A DNA stretch of 64,000 nt from Anthopleura xanthogrammica. Its lineage: Eukaryota; Cnidaria; Anthozoa; Actiniaria; Actiniidae. Within the stretch, counting starts at the first letter, position 1, and every line of letters starts with the position of its first letter. Both the position numbers and the translations under genes were made by a program. Below, piece after piece: positions 34,538 through 47,800 of this stretch. The stretch lies in NCBI GenBank assembly GCA_964019055.1, contig OZ025214.1, forward strand, positions 8,990,858 through 9,054,857. The letters are read 5' to 3'. The notes beneath the pieces were generated by a model. It saw only the letters and a list, made by a program, of their open reading frames with translations. It was not told the DNA's origin and did no database searches.

Positions 34538-36835
34538 ATGAGCAAAAAGTGGGGGTTTCAGCCAACAGGTGACGGCGTAAGCGAAAAACCTGGTTTTGAG
34601 AGCCAAAATGGCCATTTTCAGTTTTTTGGGCTAAAAAGCTTTTTTTTCCAGCAAAACAGTGTTTTGGACACCCAAATGTGCTTTTCCCGGCCAAAACTTG
34701 CGTTTAGCAGTGAAAACGTCGTGTTTCGAGCAAAAGAAAATTCTCAGCAAATTTCCAATTTTGTCAGCAAAAAACAGCTTTTTTGACCAAAAAGCACCTT
34801 TACTCAGTCAAAACCGAATTTTTTTTCGCCAAAAAGTCGTGTTTTTATCTCAAGAGGTATTTTCATGAGCAAAAAGTGGGGGTTTCAGCCAACAGGTGAC
34901 GGCGTAAGCGAAAACCTGGTTTTGAGAGCCAAAATGGCCATTTTTCAGTTTTTTGGGCTAAAAAGCTTTTTTTTCCAGCAAAACAGTGTTTTGGACACCC
35001 AAAATGTGCTTTTCCCGGCCAAAACTTGCGTTTAGCAGTGAAAACGTCGTGTTTCGAGCAAAAGAAAATTCTCAGCAAATTTCCAATTTTGTCAGCAAAA
35101 AACAGCTTTTTTGACCAAAAAGCACCTTTACTCAGTCAAAACCGAATTTTTTTTTCGCCAAAAAGTCGTGTTTTTATCTCAAGAGGTATTTTCATGAGCA
35201 AAAAGTGGGGGTTTCAGCCAACAGGTGACGGCGTAAGCGAAAAACCTGGTTTTGAGAGCCAAAATGGCCATTTTTCAGTTTTTTGGGCTAAAAAGCTTTT
35301 TTTTCCAGCAAAACAGTGTTTTGGACACCCAAAATGTGCTTTTCCCGGCCAAAACTTGCGTTTAGCAGTGAAAACGTCGTGTTTCGAGCAAAAGAAAATT
35401 CTCAGCAAATTTCCAATTTTGTCAGCAAAAAACAGCTTTTTGACCAAAAAGCACCTTTACTCAGTCAAAACCGAATTTTTTTTCGCCAAAAAGTCGTGTT
35501 TTTATCTCAAGAGGTATTTTCATGAGCAAAAAGTGGGGGTTTCAGCCAACAGGTGACGGCGTAAGCGAAAAACCTGGTTTTGAGAGCCAAAATGGCCATT
35601 TTTCAGTTTTTTGGGCTAAAAAGCTTTTTTTTCCAGCAAAACAGTGTTTTGGACACCCAAAATGTGCTTTTCCCGGCCAAAACTTGCGTTTAGCAGTGAA
35701 AACGTCGTGTTTCGAGCAAAAGAAAATTCTCAGCAAATTTCCAATTTTGTCAGCAAAAAACAGCTTTTTTGACCAAAAAGCACCTTTACTCAGTCAAAAC
35801 CGAATTTTTTTTCGCCAAAAAGTCGTGTTTTTATCTCAAGAGGTATTTTCATGAGCAAAAAGTGGGGGTTTCAGCCAACAGGTGACGGCGTAAGCGAAAA
35901 ACCTGGTTTTGAGAGCCAAAATGGCCATTTTTCAGTTTTTTGGGCTAAAAAGCTTTTTTTTCCAGCAAAACAGTGTTTTGGACACCCAAAATGTGCTTTT
36001 CCCGGCCAAAACTTGCGTTTAGCAGTGAAAACGTCGTGTTTCGAGCAAAAGAAAATTCTCAGCAAATTTCCAATTTTGTCAGCAAAAAACAGCTTTTTTG
36101 ACCAAAAAGCACCTTTACTCAGTCAAAACCGAATTTTTTTTCGCCAAAAAGTCGTGTTTTATCTCAAGAGGTATTTTCATGAGCAAAAAGTGGGGGTTTC
36201 AGCCAACAGGTGACGGCGTAAGCGAAAAACCTGGTTTTGAGAGCCAAAATGGCCATTTTTCAGTTTTTTGGGCTAAAAAGCTTTTTTTTCCAGCAAAACA
36301 GTGTTTTGGACACCCAAAATGTGCTTTTCCCGGCCAAAACTTGCGTTTAGCAGTGAAAACGTCGTGTTTCGAGCAAAAGAAAATTCTCAGCAAATTTCCA
36401 ATTTTGTCAGCAAAAAACAGCTTTTTTGACCAAAAAGCACCTTTACTCAGTCAAAACCGAATTTTTTTTCGCCAAAAAGTCGTGTTTTTATCTCAAGAGG
36501 TATTTTCATGAGCAAAAAGTGGGGGTTTCAGCCAACAGGTGACGGCGTAAGCGAAAAACCTGGTTTTGAGAGCCAAAATGGCCATTTTTCAGTTTTTTGG
36601 GCTAAAAAGCTTTTTTTTCCAGCAAAACAGTGTTTTGGACACCCAAAATGTGCTTTTCCCGGACAAAACTTGCGTTTGCAGTGAAAACGTCGTGTTTCGA
36701 GCAAAAGAAAATTCTCAGCAAATTTCCAATTTTGTCAGCAAAAAACAGCTTTTTTGACCAAAAAGCACCTTTACTCAGTCAAAACCGAATTTTTTTTCGC
36801 CAAAAAGTCGTGTTTTCATCTCAAGAGGTATTTTC
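34538..36835. repeat. Cluster of single-base homopolymer indels (7 units)
   Basis: Within 2.3 kb there are: T4 for T5 in GCCATTTTCAG (near 34615), A3 for A4 in CACCCAAATG (near 34674), A4 for A5 in GCGAAAACC (near 34912), T9 for T8 (near 35150), T5 for T6 in CAGCTTTTTGACC (near 35438), T4 for T5 in GTGTTTTATC (near 36157), and a missing A in GCGTTTGCAG (near 36676). Unit lengths are 327, 329, 328, 329, 328, 329 and 328. Nearly all are homopolymer-length changes, the typical error of some long-read chemistries. Confidence 0.82.
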
Positions 36836-38151
36836 ATGAGCAAAAAGTGGGGGTTTCAGCCAACAGGTGACGGCGTAAGCGAAAAACCTGGTTTTGAGAG
36901 CCAAAATGGCCATTTTTCAGTTTTTTGGGCTAAAAAGCTTTTTTTTCCAGCAAAACAGTGTTTTGGACACCCAAAATGTGCTTTTCCCGGCCAAAACTTG
37001 CGTTTAGCAGTGAAAACGTCGTGTTTCGAGCAAAAGAAAATTCTCAGCAAATTTCCAATTTTGTCAGCAAAAAACAGCTTTTTTGACCAAAAAGCACCTT
37101 TACTCAGTCCAAACCGAATTTTTTTTCGCCAAAAAGTCGTGTTTTTATCTCAAGAGGTATTTTCATGAGCAAAAAGTGGGGGTTTCAGCCAACAGGTGAC
37201 GGCGTAAGCGAAAAACCTGGTTTTGAGAGCCAAAATGGCCATTTTTCAGTTTTTTGGGCTAAAAAGCTTTTTTTTCCAGCAAAACAGTGTTTTGGACACC
37301 CAAAATGTGCTTTTCCCGGCCAAAACTTGCGTTTAGCAGTGAAAACGTCGTGTTTCGAGCAAAAGAAAATTCTCAGCAAATTTCCAATTTTGTCAGCAAA
37401 AAACAGCTTTTTTGACCAAAAAGCACCTTTACTCAGTCAAAACCGAATTTTTTTTCGCCAAAAAGTCGTGTTTTTATCTCAAGAGGTATTTTCATGAGCA
37501 AAAAGTGGGGGTTTCAGCCAACAGGTGACGGCGTAAGCGAAAAACCTGGTTTTGAGAGCCAAAATGGCCATTTTTCAGTTTTTTGGGCTAAAAAGCTTTT
37601 TTTTCCAGCAAAACAGTGTTTTGGACACCCAAAATGTGCTTTTCCCGGACAAAACTTGCGTTTAGCAGTGAAAACGTCGTGTTTCGAGCAAAAGAAAATT
37701 CTCAGCAAATTTCCAATTTTGTCAGCAAAAAACAGCTTTTTTGACCAAAAAGCACCTTTACTCAGTCAAAACCGAATTTTTTTTCGCCAAAAAGTCGTGT
37801 TTTCATCTCAAGAGGTATTTTCATGAGCAAAAAGTGGGGGTTTCAGCCAACAGGTGACGGCGTAAGCGAAAAACCTGGTTTTGAGAGCCAAAATGGCCAT
37901 TTTTCAGTTTTTTGGGCTAAAAAGCTTTTTTTTCCAGCAAAACAGTGTTTTGGACACCCAAAATGTGCTTTTCCCGGCCAAAACTTGCGTTTAGCAGTGA
38001 AAACGTCGTGTTTCGAGCAAAAGAAAATTCTCAGCAAATTTCCAATTTTGTCAGCAAAAAACAGCTTTTTTGACCAAAAAGCACCTTTACTCAGTCAAAA
38101 CCGAATTTTTTTTCGCCAAAAAGTCGTGTTTTCATCTCAAGAGGTATTTTC
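36508..38151. repeat. Local variant group with a three-unit recurrence
   Basis: Units at 36508 and 37494 share both CGGACAAAAC and TGTTTTCATCTC. They are 986 bp apart, three units (one of them 328 bp). The unit at 37823 shares only the second variant. The unit at 36836 carries CAGTCCAAACC. This may be one and a third copies of a trimeric higher-order repeat, or a single segmental exchange. Confidence 0.55.
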
Positions 38152-38809
38152 ATGAGCAAAAAGTGGGGGTTTCAGCCAACAGGTGACGGCGTAAGCGAAA
38201 AACCTGGTTTTGAGAGCCAAAATGGCCATTTTTCAGTTTTTTGGGCTAAAAAGCTTTTTTTTCCAGCAAAACAGTGTTTTGGACACCCAAAATGTGCTTT
38301 TCCCGGCCAAAACTTGCGTTTAGCAGTGAAAACGTCGTGTTTCGAGCAAAAGAAAATTCTCAGCAAATTTCCAATTTTGTCAGCAAAAAACAGCTTTTTT
38401 GACCAAAAAGCACCTTTACTCAGCCAAAACCGAATTTTTTTTCGCCAAAAAGTCGTGCTTTTATCTCAACAGGTATTTTCATGAGCAAAAAGTGGGGGTT
38501 TCAGCCAACAGGTGACGGCGTAAGCGAAAAACCTGGTTTTGAGAGCCAAAATGGCCATTTTTCAGTTTTTTGGGCTAGAAAGCTTTTTTTTCCAGCAAAA
38601 CAGTGTTTTGGACACCCAAAATGTGCTTTTCCCGGCCAAAACTTGCGTTTAGCAGTGAAAACGTCGTGTTTCGAGCAAAAGAAAATTCTCAGCAAATTTC
38701 CAATTTTGTCAGCAAAAAACAGCTTTTTTGACCAAAAAGCACCTTTACTCAGTCAAAACCGAATTTTTTTTCGCCAAAAAGTCGTGTTTTTATCTCAAGA
38801 GGTATTTTC

Positions 38810-41800
38810 ATGAGCAAAAAGTGGGGGTTTCAGCCAACAGGTGACGGCGTAAGCGAAAAACCTGGTTTTGAGAGCCAAAATGGCCATTTTTCAGTTTTTT
38901 GGGCTAAAAAGCTTTTTTTTCCAGCAAAACAGTGTTTTGGACACCCAAAATGTGCTTTTCCCGGCCAAAACTTGCGTTTAGCAGTGAAAACGTCGTGTTT
39001 CGAGCAAAAGAAAATTCTCAGCAAATTTCCAATTTTGTCAGCAAAAAACAGCTTTTTTGACCAAAAAGCACCTTTACTCAGTCAAAACCGAATTTTTTTT
39101 CGCCAAAAAGTCGTGTTTTTATCTCAAGAGGTATTTTCATGAGCAAAAAGTGGGGGTTTCAGCCAACAGGTGACGGCGTAAGCGAAAAACCTGGTTTTGA
39201 GAGCCAAAATGGCCATTTTTCAGTTTTTTGGGCTAAAAAGCTTTTTTTTCCAGCAAAACAGTGTTTTGGACACCCAAAATGTGCTTTTCCCGGCCAAAAC
39301 TTGCGTTTAGCAGTGAAAACGTCGTGTTTCGAGCAAAAGAAAATTCTCAGCAAATTTCCAATTTTGTCAGCAAAAAACAGCTTTTTTGACCAAAAAGCAC
39401 CTTTACTCAGTCAAAACCGAATTTTTTTTCGCCAAAAAGTCGTGTTTTTATCTCAAGAGGTATTTTCATGAGCAAAAAGTGGGGGTTTCAGCCAACAGGT
39501 GACGGCGTAAGCGAAAAACCTGGTTTTGAGAGCCAAAATGGCCATTTTTCAGTTTTTTGGGCTAAAAAGCTTTTTTTTCCAGCAAAACAGTGTTTTGGAC
39601 ACCCAAAATGTGCTTTTCCCGGCCAAAACTTGCGTTTAGCAGTGAAAACGTCGTGTTTCGAGCAAAAGAAAATTCTCAGCAAATTTCCAATTTTGTCAGC
39701 AAAAAACAGCTTTTTTGACCAAAAAGCACCTTTACTCAGTCAAAACCGAATTTTTTTTCGCCAAAAAGTCGTGTTTTTATCTCAAGAGGTATTTTCATGA
39801 GCAAAAAGTGGGGGTTTCAGCCAACAGGTGACGGCGTAAGCGAAAAACCTGGTTTTGAGAGCCAAAATGGCCATTTTTCAGTTTTTTGGGCTAAAAAGCT
39901 TTTTTTTCCAGCAAAACAGTGTTTTGGACACCCAAAATGTGCTTTTCCCGGCCAAAACTTGCGTTTAGCAGTGAAAACGTCGTGTTTCGAGCAAAAGAAA
40001 ATTCTCAGCAAATTTCCAATTTTGTCAGCAAAAAACAGCTTTTTTGACCAAAAAGCACCTTTACTCAGTCAAAACCGAATTTTTTTTCGCCAAAAAGTCG
40101 TGTTTTTATCTCAAGAGGTATTTTCATGAGCAAAAAGTGGGGGTTTCAGCCAACAGGTGACGGCGTAAGCGAAAAACCTGGTTTTGAGAGCCAAAATGGC
40201 CATTTTTCAGTTTTTTGGGCTAAAAAGCTTTTTTTTCCAGCAAAACAGTGTTTTGGACACCCAAAATGTGCTTTTCCCGGCCAAAACTTGCGTTTAGCAG
40301 TGAAAACGTCGTGTTTCGAGCAAAAGAAAATTCTCAGCAAATTTCCAATTTTGTCAGCAAAAAACAGCTTTTTTGACCAAAAAGCACCTTTACTCAGTCA
40401 AAACCGAATTTTTTTTCGCCAAAAAGTCGTGTTTTTATCTCAAGAGGTATTTTCATGAGCAAAAAGTGGGGGTTTCAGCCAACAGGTGACGGCGTAAGCG
40501 AAAAACCTGGTTTTGAGAGCCAAAATGGCCATTTTTCAGTTTTTTGGGCTAAAAAGCTTTTTTTTCCAGCAAAACAGTGTTTTGGACACCCAAAATGTGC
40601 TTTTCCCGGCCAAAACTTGCGTTTAGCAGTGAAAACGTCGTGTTTCGAGCAAAAGAAAATTCTCAGCAAATTTCCAATTTTGTCAGCAAAAAACAGCTTT
40701 TTTGACCAAAAAGCACCTTTACTCAGTCAAAACCGAATTTTTTTTCGCCAAAAAGTCGTGTTTTTATCTCAAGAGGTATTTTCATGAGCAAAAAGTGGGG
40801 GTTTCAGCCAACAGGTGACGGCGTAAGCGAAAAACCTGGTTTTGAGAGCCAAAATGGCCATTTTTCAGTTTTTTGGGCTAAAAAGCTTTTTTTTCCAGCA
40901 AAACAGTGTTTTGGACACCCAAAATGTGCTTTTCCCGGCCAAAACTTGCGTTTAGCAGTGAAAACGTCGTGTTTCGAGCAAAAGAAAATTCTCAGCAAAT
41001 TTCCAATTTTGTCAGCAAAAAACAGCTTTTTTGACCAAAAAGCACCTTTACTCAGTCAAAACCGAATTTTTTTTCGCCAAAAAGTCGTGTTTTTATCTCA
41101 AGAGGTATTTTCATGAGCAAAAAGTGGGGGTTTCAGCCAACAGGTGACGGCGTAAGCGAAAAACCTGGTTTTGAGAGCCAAAATGGCCATTTTTCAGTTT
41201 TTTGGGCTAAAAAGCTTTTTTTTCCAGCAAAACAGTGTTTTGGACACCCAAAATGTGCTTTTCCCGGCCAAAACTTGCGTTTAGCAGTGAAAACGTCGTG
41301 TTTCGAGCAAAAGAAAATTCTCAGCAAATTTCCAATTTTGTCAGCAAAAAACAGCTTTTTTGACCAAAAAGCACCTTTACTCAGTCAAAACCGAATTTTT
41401 TTTCGCCAAAAAGTCGTGTTTTTATCTCAAGAGGTATTTTCATGAGCAAAAAGTGGGGGTTTCAGCCAACAGGTGACGGCGTAAGCGAAAAACCTGGTTT
41501 TGAGAGCCAAAATGGCCATTTTTCAGTTTTTTGGGCTAAAAAGCTTTTTTTTCCAGCAAAACAGTGTTTTGGACACCCAAAATGTGCTTTTCCCGGCCAA
41601 AACTTGCGTTTAGCAGTGAAAACGTCGTGTTTCGAGCAAAAGAAAATTCTCAGCAAATTTCCAATTTTGTCAGCAAAAAACAGCTTTTTTGACCAAAAAG
41701 CACCTTTACTCAGTCAAAACCGAATTTTTTTTCGCCAAAAAGTCGTGTTTTTATCTCAAGAGGTATTTTCATGAGCAAAAAGTGGGGGTTTCAGCCAACA

Positions 41801-44800
41801 GGTGACGGCGTAAGCGAAAAACCTGGTTTTGAGAGCCAAAATGGCCATTTTTCAGTTTTTTGGGCTAAAAAGCTTTTTTTTCCAGCAAAACAGTGTTTTG
41901 GACACCCAAAATGTGCTTTTCCCGGCCAAAACTTGCGTTTAGCAGTGAAAACGTCGTGTTTCGAGCAAAAGAAAATTCTCAGCAAATTTCCAATTTTGTC
42001 AGCAAAAAACAGCTTTTTTGACCAAAAAGCACCTTTACTCAGTCAAAACCGAATTTTTTTTCGCCAAAAAGTCGTGTTTTTATCTCAAGAGGTATTTTCA
42101 TGAGCAAAAAGTGGGGGTTTCAGCCAACAGGTGACGGCGTAAGCGAAAAACCTGGTTTTGAGAGCCAAAATGGCCATTTTTCAGTTTTTTGGGCTAAAAA
42201 GCTTTTTTTTCCAGCAAAACAGTGTTTTGGACACCCAAAATGTGCTTTTCCCGGCCAAAACTTGCGTTTAGCAGTGAAAACGTCGTGTTTCGAGCAAAAG
42301 AAAATTCTCAGCAAATTTCCAATTTTGTCAGCAAAAAACAGCTTTTTTGACCAAAAAGCACCTTTACTCAGTCAAAACCGAATTTTTTTTCGCCAAAAAG
42401 TCGTGTTTTTATCTCAAGAGGTATTTTCATGAGCAAAAAGTGGGGGTTTCAGCCAACAGGTGACGGCGTAAGCGAAAAACCTGGTTTTGAGAGCCAAAAT
42501 GGCCATTTTTCAGTTTTTTGGGCTAAAAAGCTTTTTTTTCCAGCAAAACAGTGTTTTGGACACCCAAAATGTGCTTTTCCCGGCCAAAACTTGCGTTTAG
42601 CAGTGAAAACGTCGTGTTTCGAGCAAAAGAAAATTCTCAGCAAATTTCCAATTTTGTCAGCAAAAAACAGCTTTTTTGACCAAAAAGCACCTTTACTCAG
42701 TCAAAACCGAATTTTTTTTCGCCAAAAAGTCGTGTTTTTATCTCAAGAGGTATTTTCATGAGCAAAAAGTGGGGGTTTCAGCCAACAGGTGACGGCGTAA
42801 GCGAAAAACCTGGTTTTGAGAGCCAAAATGGCCATTTTTCAGTTTTTTGGGCTAAAAAGCTTTTTTTTCCAGCAAAACAGTGTTTTGGACACCCAAAATG
42901 TGCTTTTCCCGGCCAAAACTTGCGTTTAGCAGTGAAAACGTCGTGTTTCGAGCAAAAGAAAATTCTCAGCAAATTTCCAATTTTGTCAGCAAAAAACAGC
43001 TTTTTTGACCAAAAAGCACCTTTACTCAGTCAAAACCGAATTTTTTTTCGCCAAAAAGTCGTGTTTTTATCTCAAGAGGTATTTTCATGAGCAAAAAGTG
43101 GGGGTTTCAGCCAACAGGTGACGGCGTAAGCGAAAAACCTGGTTTTGAGAGCCAAAATGGCCATTTTTCAGTTTTTTGGGCTAAAAAGCTTTTTTTTCCA
43201 GCAAAACAGTGTTTTGGACACCCAAAATGTGCTTTTCCCGGCCAAAACTTGCGTTTAGCAGTGAAAACGTCGTGTTTCGAGCAAAAGAAAATTCTCAGCA
43301 AATTTCCAATTTTGTCAGCAAAAAACAGCTTTTTTGACCAAAAAGCACCTTTACTCAGCCAAAACCGAATTTTTTTTCGCCAAAAAGTCGTGTTTTTATC
43401 TCAAGAGGTATTTTCATGAGCAAAAAGTGGGGGTTTCAGCCAACAGGTGACGGCGTAAGCGAAAAACCTGGTTTTGAGAGCCAAAATGGCCATTTTTCAG
43501 TTTTTTGGGCTAAAAAGCTTTTTTTTCCAGCAAAACAGTGTTTTGGACACCCAAAATGTGCTTTTCCCGGCCAAAACTTGCGTTTAGCAGTGAAAACGTC
43601 GTGTTTCGAGCAAAAGAAAATTCTCAGCAAATTTCCAATTTTGTCAGCAAAAAACAGCTTTTTTGACCAAAAAGCACCTTTACTCAGTCAAAACCGAATT
43701 TTTTTTCGCCAAAAAGTCGTGTTTTTATCTCAAGAGGTATTTTCATGAGCAAAAAGTGGGGGTTTCAGCCAACAGGTGACGGCGTAAGCGAAAAACCTGG
43801 TTTTGAGAGCCAAAATGGCCATTTTTCAGTTTTTTGGGCTAAAAAGCTTTTTTTTCCAGCAAAACAGTGTTTTGGACACCCAAAATGTGCTTTTCCCGGC
43901 CAAAACTTGCGTTTAGCAGTGAAAACGTCGTGTTTCGAGCAAAAGAAAATTCTCAGCAAATTTCCAATTTTGTCAGCAAAAAACAGCTTTTTTGACCAAA
44001 AAGCACCTTTACTCAGTCAAAACCGAATTTTTTTTCGCCAAAAAGTCGTGTTTTTATCTCAAGAGGTATTTTCATGAGCAAAAAGTGGGGGTTTCAGCCA
44101 ACAGGTGACGGCGTAAGCGAAAAACCTGGTTTTGAGAGCCAAAATGGCCATTTTTCAGTTTTTTGGGCTAAAAAGCTTTTTTTTCCAGCAAAACAGTGTT
44201 TTGGACACCCAAAATGTGCTTTTCCCGGCCAAAACTTGCGTTTAGCAGTGAAAACGTCGTGTTTCGAGCAAAAGAAAATTCTCAGCAAATTTCCAATTTT
44301 GTCAGCAAAAAACAGCTTTTTTGACCAAAAAGCACCTTTACTCAGTCAAAACCGAATTTTTTTTCGCCAAAAAGTCGTGTTTTTATCTCAAGAGGTATTT
44401 TCATGAGCAAAAAGTGGGGGTTTCAGCCAACAGGTGACGGCGTAAGCGAAAAACCTGGTTTTGAGAGCCAAAATGGCCATTTTTCAGTTTTTTGGGCTAA
44501 AAAGCTTTTTTTTCCAGCAAAACAGTGTTTTGGACACCCAAAATGTGCTTTTCCCGGCCAAAACTTGCGTTTAGCAGTGAAAACGTCGTGTTTCGAGCAA
44601 AAGAAAATTCTCAGCAAATTTCCAATTTTGTCAGCAAAAAACAGCTTTTTTGACCAAAAAGCACCTTTACTCAGTCAAAACCGAATTTTTTTTCGCCAAA
44701 AAGTCGTGTTTTTATCTCAAGAGGTATTTTCATGAGCAAAAAGTGGGGGTTTCAGCCAACAGGTGACGGCGTAAGCGAAAAACCTGGTTTTGAGAGCCAA

Positions 44801-47800
44801 AATGGCCATTTTTCAGTTTTTTGGGCTAAAAAGCTTTTTTTTCCAGCAAAACAGTGTTTTGGACACCCAAAATGTGCTTTTCCCGGCCAAAACTTGCGTT
44901 TAGCAGTGAAAACGTCGTGTTTCGAGCAAAAGAAAATTCTCAGCAAATTTCCAATTTTGTCAGCAAAAAACAGCTTTTTTGACCAAAAAGCACCTTTACT
45001 CAGTCAAAACCGAATTTTTTTTCGCCAAAAAGTCGTGTTTTTATCTCAAGAGGTATTTTCATGAGCAAAAAGTGGGGGTTTCAGCCAACAGGTGACGGCG
45101 TAAGCGAAAAACCTGGTTTTGAGAGCCAAAATGGCCATTTTTCAGTTTTTTGGGCTAAAAAGCTTTTTTTTCCAGCAAAACAGTGTTTTGGACACCCAAA
45201 ATGTGCTTTTCCCGGCCAAAACTTGCGTTTAGCAGTGAAAACGTCGTGTTTCGAGCAAAAGAAAATTCTCAGCAAATTTCCAATTTTGTCAGCAAAAAAC
45301 AGCTTTTTTGACCAAAAAGCACCTTTACTCAGTCAAAACCGAATTTTTTTTCGCCAAAAAGTCGTGTTTTTATCTCAAGAGGTATTTTCATGAGCAAAAA
45401 GTGGGGGTTTCAGCCAACAGGTGACGGCGTAAGCGAAAAACCTGGTTTTGAGAGCCAAAATGGCCATTTTTCAGTTTTTTGGGCTAAAAAGCTTTTTTTT
45501 CCAGCAAAACAGTGTTTTGGACACCCAAAATGTGCTTTTCCCGGCCAAAACTTGCGTTTAGCAGTGAAAACGTCGTGTTTCGAGCAAAAGAAAATTCTCA
45601 GCAAATTTCCAATTTTGTCAGCAAAAAACAGCTTTTTTGACCAAAAAGCACCTTTACTCAGTCAAAACCGAATTTTTTTTCGCCAAAAAGTCGTGTTTTT
45701 ATCTCAAGAGGTATTTTCATGAGCAAAAAGTGGGGGTTTCAGCCAACAGGTGACGGCGTAAGCGAAAAACCTGGTTTTGAGAGCCAAAATGGCCATTTTT
45801 CAGTTTTTTGGGCTAAAAAGCTTTTTTTTCCAGCAAAACAGTGTTTTGGACACCCAAAATGTGCTTTTCCCGGCCAAAACTTGCGTTTAGCAGTGAAAAC
45901 GTCGTGTTTCGAGCAAAAGAAAATTCTCAGCAAATTTCCAATTTTGTCAGCAAAAAACAGCTTTTTTGACCAAAAAGCACCTTTACTCAGTCAAAACCGA
46001 ATTTTTTTTCGCCAAAAAGTCGTGTTTTTATCTCAAGAGGTATTTTCATGAGCAAAAAGTGGGGGTTTCAGCCAACAGGTGACGGCGTAAGCGAAAAACC
46101 TGGTTTTGAGAGCCAAAATGGCCATTTTTCAGTTTTTTGGGCTAAAAAGCTTTTTTTTCCAGCAAAACAGTGTTTTGGACACCCAAAATGTGCTTTTCCC
46201 GGCCAAAACTTGCGTTTAGCAGTGAAAACGTCGTGTTTCGAGCAAAAGAAAATTCTCAGCAAATTTCCAATTTTGTCAGCAAAAAACAGCTTTTTTGACC
46301 AAAAAGCACCTTTACTCAGTCAAAACCGAATTTTTTTTCGCCAAAAAGTCGTGTTTTTATCTCAAGAGGTATTTTCATGAGCAAAAAGTGGGGGTTTCAG
46401 CCAACAGGTGACGGCGTAAGCGAAAAACCTGGTTTTGAGAGCCAAAATGGCCATTTTTCAGTTTTTTGGGCTAAAAAGCTTTTTTTTCCAGCAAAACAGT
46501 GTTTTGGACACCCAAAATGTGCTTTTCCCGGCCAAAACTTGCGTTTAGCAGTGAAAACGTCGTGTTTCGAGCAAAAGAAAATTCTCAGCAAATTTCCAAT
46601 TTTGTCAGCAAAAAACAGCTTTTTTGACCAAAAAGCACCTTTACTCAGTCAAAACCGAATTTTTTTTCGCCAAAAAGTCGTGTTTTTATCTCAAGAGGTA
46701 TTTTCATGAGCAAAAAGTGGGGGTTTCAGCCAACAGGTGACGGCGTAAGCGAAAAACCTGGTTTTGAGAGCCAAAATGGCCATTTTTCAGTTTTTTGGGC
46801 TAAAAAGCTTTTTTTTCCAGCAAAACAGTGTTTTGGACACCCAAAATGTGCTTTTCCCGGCCAAAACTTGCGTTTAGCAGTGAAAACGTCGTGTTTCGAG
46901 CAAAAGAAAATTCTCAGCAAATTTCCAATTTTGTCAGCAAAAAACAGCTTTTTTGACCAAAAAGCACCTTTACTCAGTCAAAACCGAATTTTTTTTCGCC
47001 AAAAAGTCGTGTTTTTATCTCAAGAGGTATTTTCATGAGCAAAAAGTGGGGGTTTCAGCCAACAGGTGACGGCGTAAGCGAAAAACCTGGTTTTGAGAGC
47101 CAAAATGGCCATTTTTCAGTTTTTTGGGCTAAAAAGCTTTTTTTTCCAGCAAAACAGTGTTTTGGACACCCAAAATGTGCTTTTCCCGGCCAAAACTTGC
47201 GTTTAGCAGTGAAAACGTCGTGTTTCGAGCAAAAGAAAATTCTCAGCAAATTTCCAATTTTGTCAGCAAAAAACAGCTTTTTTGACCAAAAAGCACCTTT
47301 ACTCAGTCAAAACCGAATTTTTTTTCGCCAAAAAGTCGTGTTTTTATCTCAAGAGGTATTTTCATGAGCAAAAAGTGGGGGTTTCAGCCAACAGGTGACG
47401 GCGTAAGCGAAAAACCTGGTTTTGAGAGCCAAAATGGCCATTTTTCAGTTTTTTGGGCTAAAAAGCTTTTTTTTCCAGCAAAACAGTGTTTTGGACACCC
47501 AAAATGTGCTTTTCCCGGCCAAAACTTGCGTTTAGCAGTGAAAACGTCGTGTTTCGAGCAAAAGAAAATTCTCAGCAAATTTCCAATTTTGTCAGCAAAA
47601 AACAGCTTTTTTGACCAAAAAGCACCTTTACTCAGTCAAAACCGAATTTTTTTTCGCCAAAAAGTCGTGTTTTTATCTCAAGAGGTATTTTCATGAGCAA
47701 AAAGTGGGGGTTTCAGCCAACAGGTGACGGCGTAAGCGAAAAACCTGGTTTTGAGAGCCAAAATGGCCATTTTTCAGTTTTTTGGGCTAAAAAGCTTTTT

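Larger units (their letters stand above)
32233..38809. repeat. Disturbed block: homopolymer indels and local variants (20 units)
   Basis: Between two very uniform cores, this block contains most of the single-base length changes of the right-hand 50 kb, plus clustered substitutions. Length changes are described in the entries for 32233-33225 and 34538-36835. Substitutions include CGGACAAAAC at 36508 and 37494, TGTTTTCATCTC at 36508, 37494 and 37823, GTGCTTTTATCTCAACAGG at 38152, and GGGCTAGAAAGC at 38481. It is either a real patch of older or recombined units or a region of poorer consensus quality. Confidence 0.75.
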
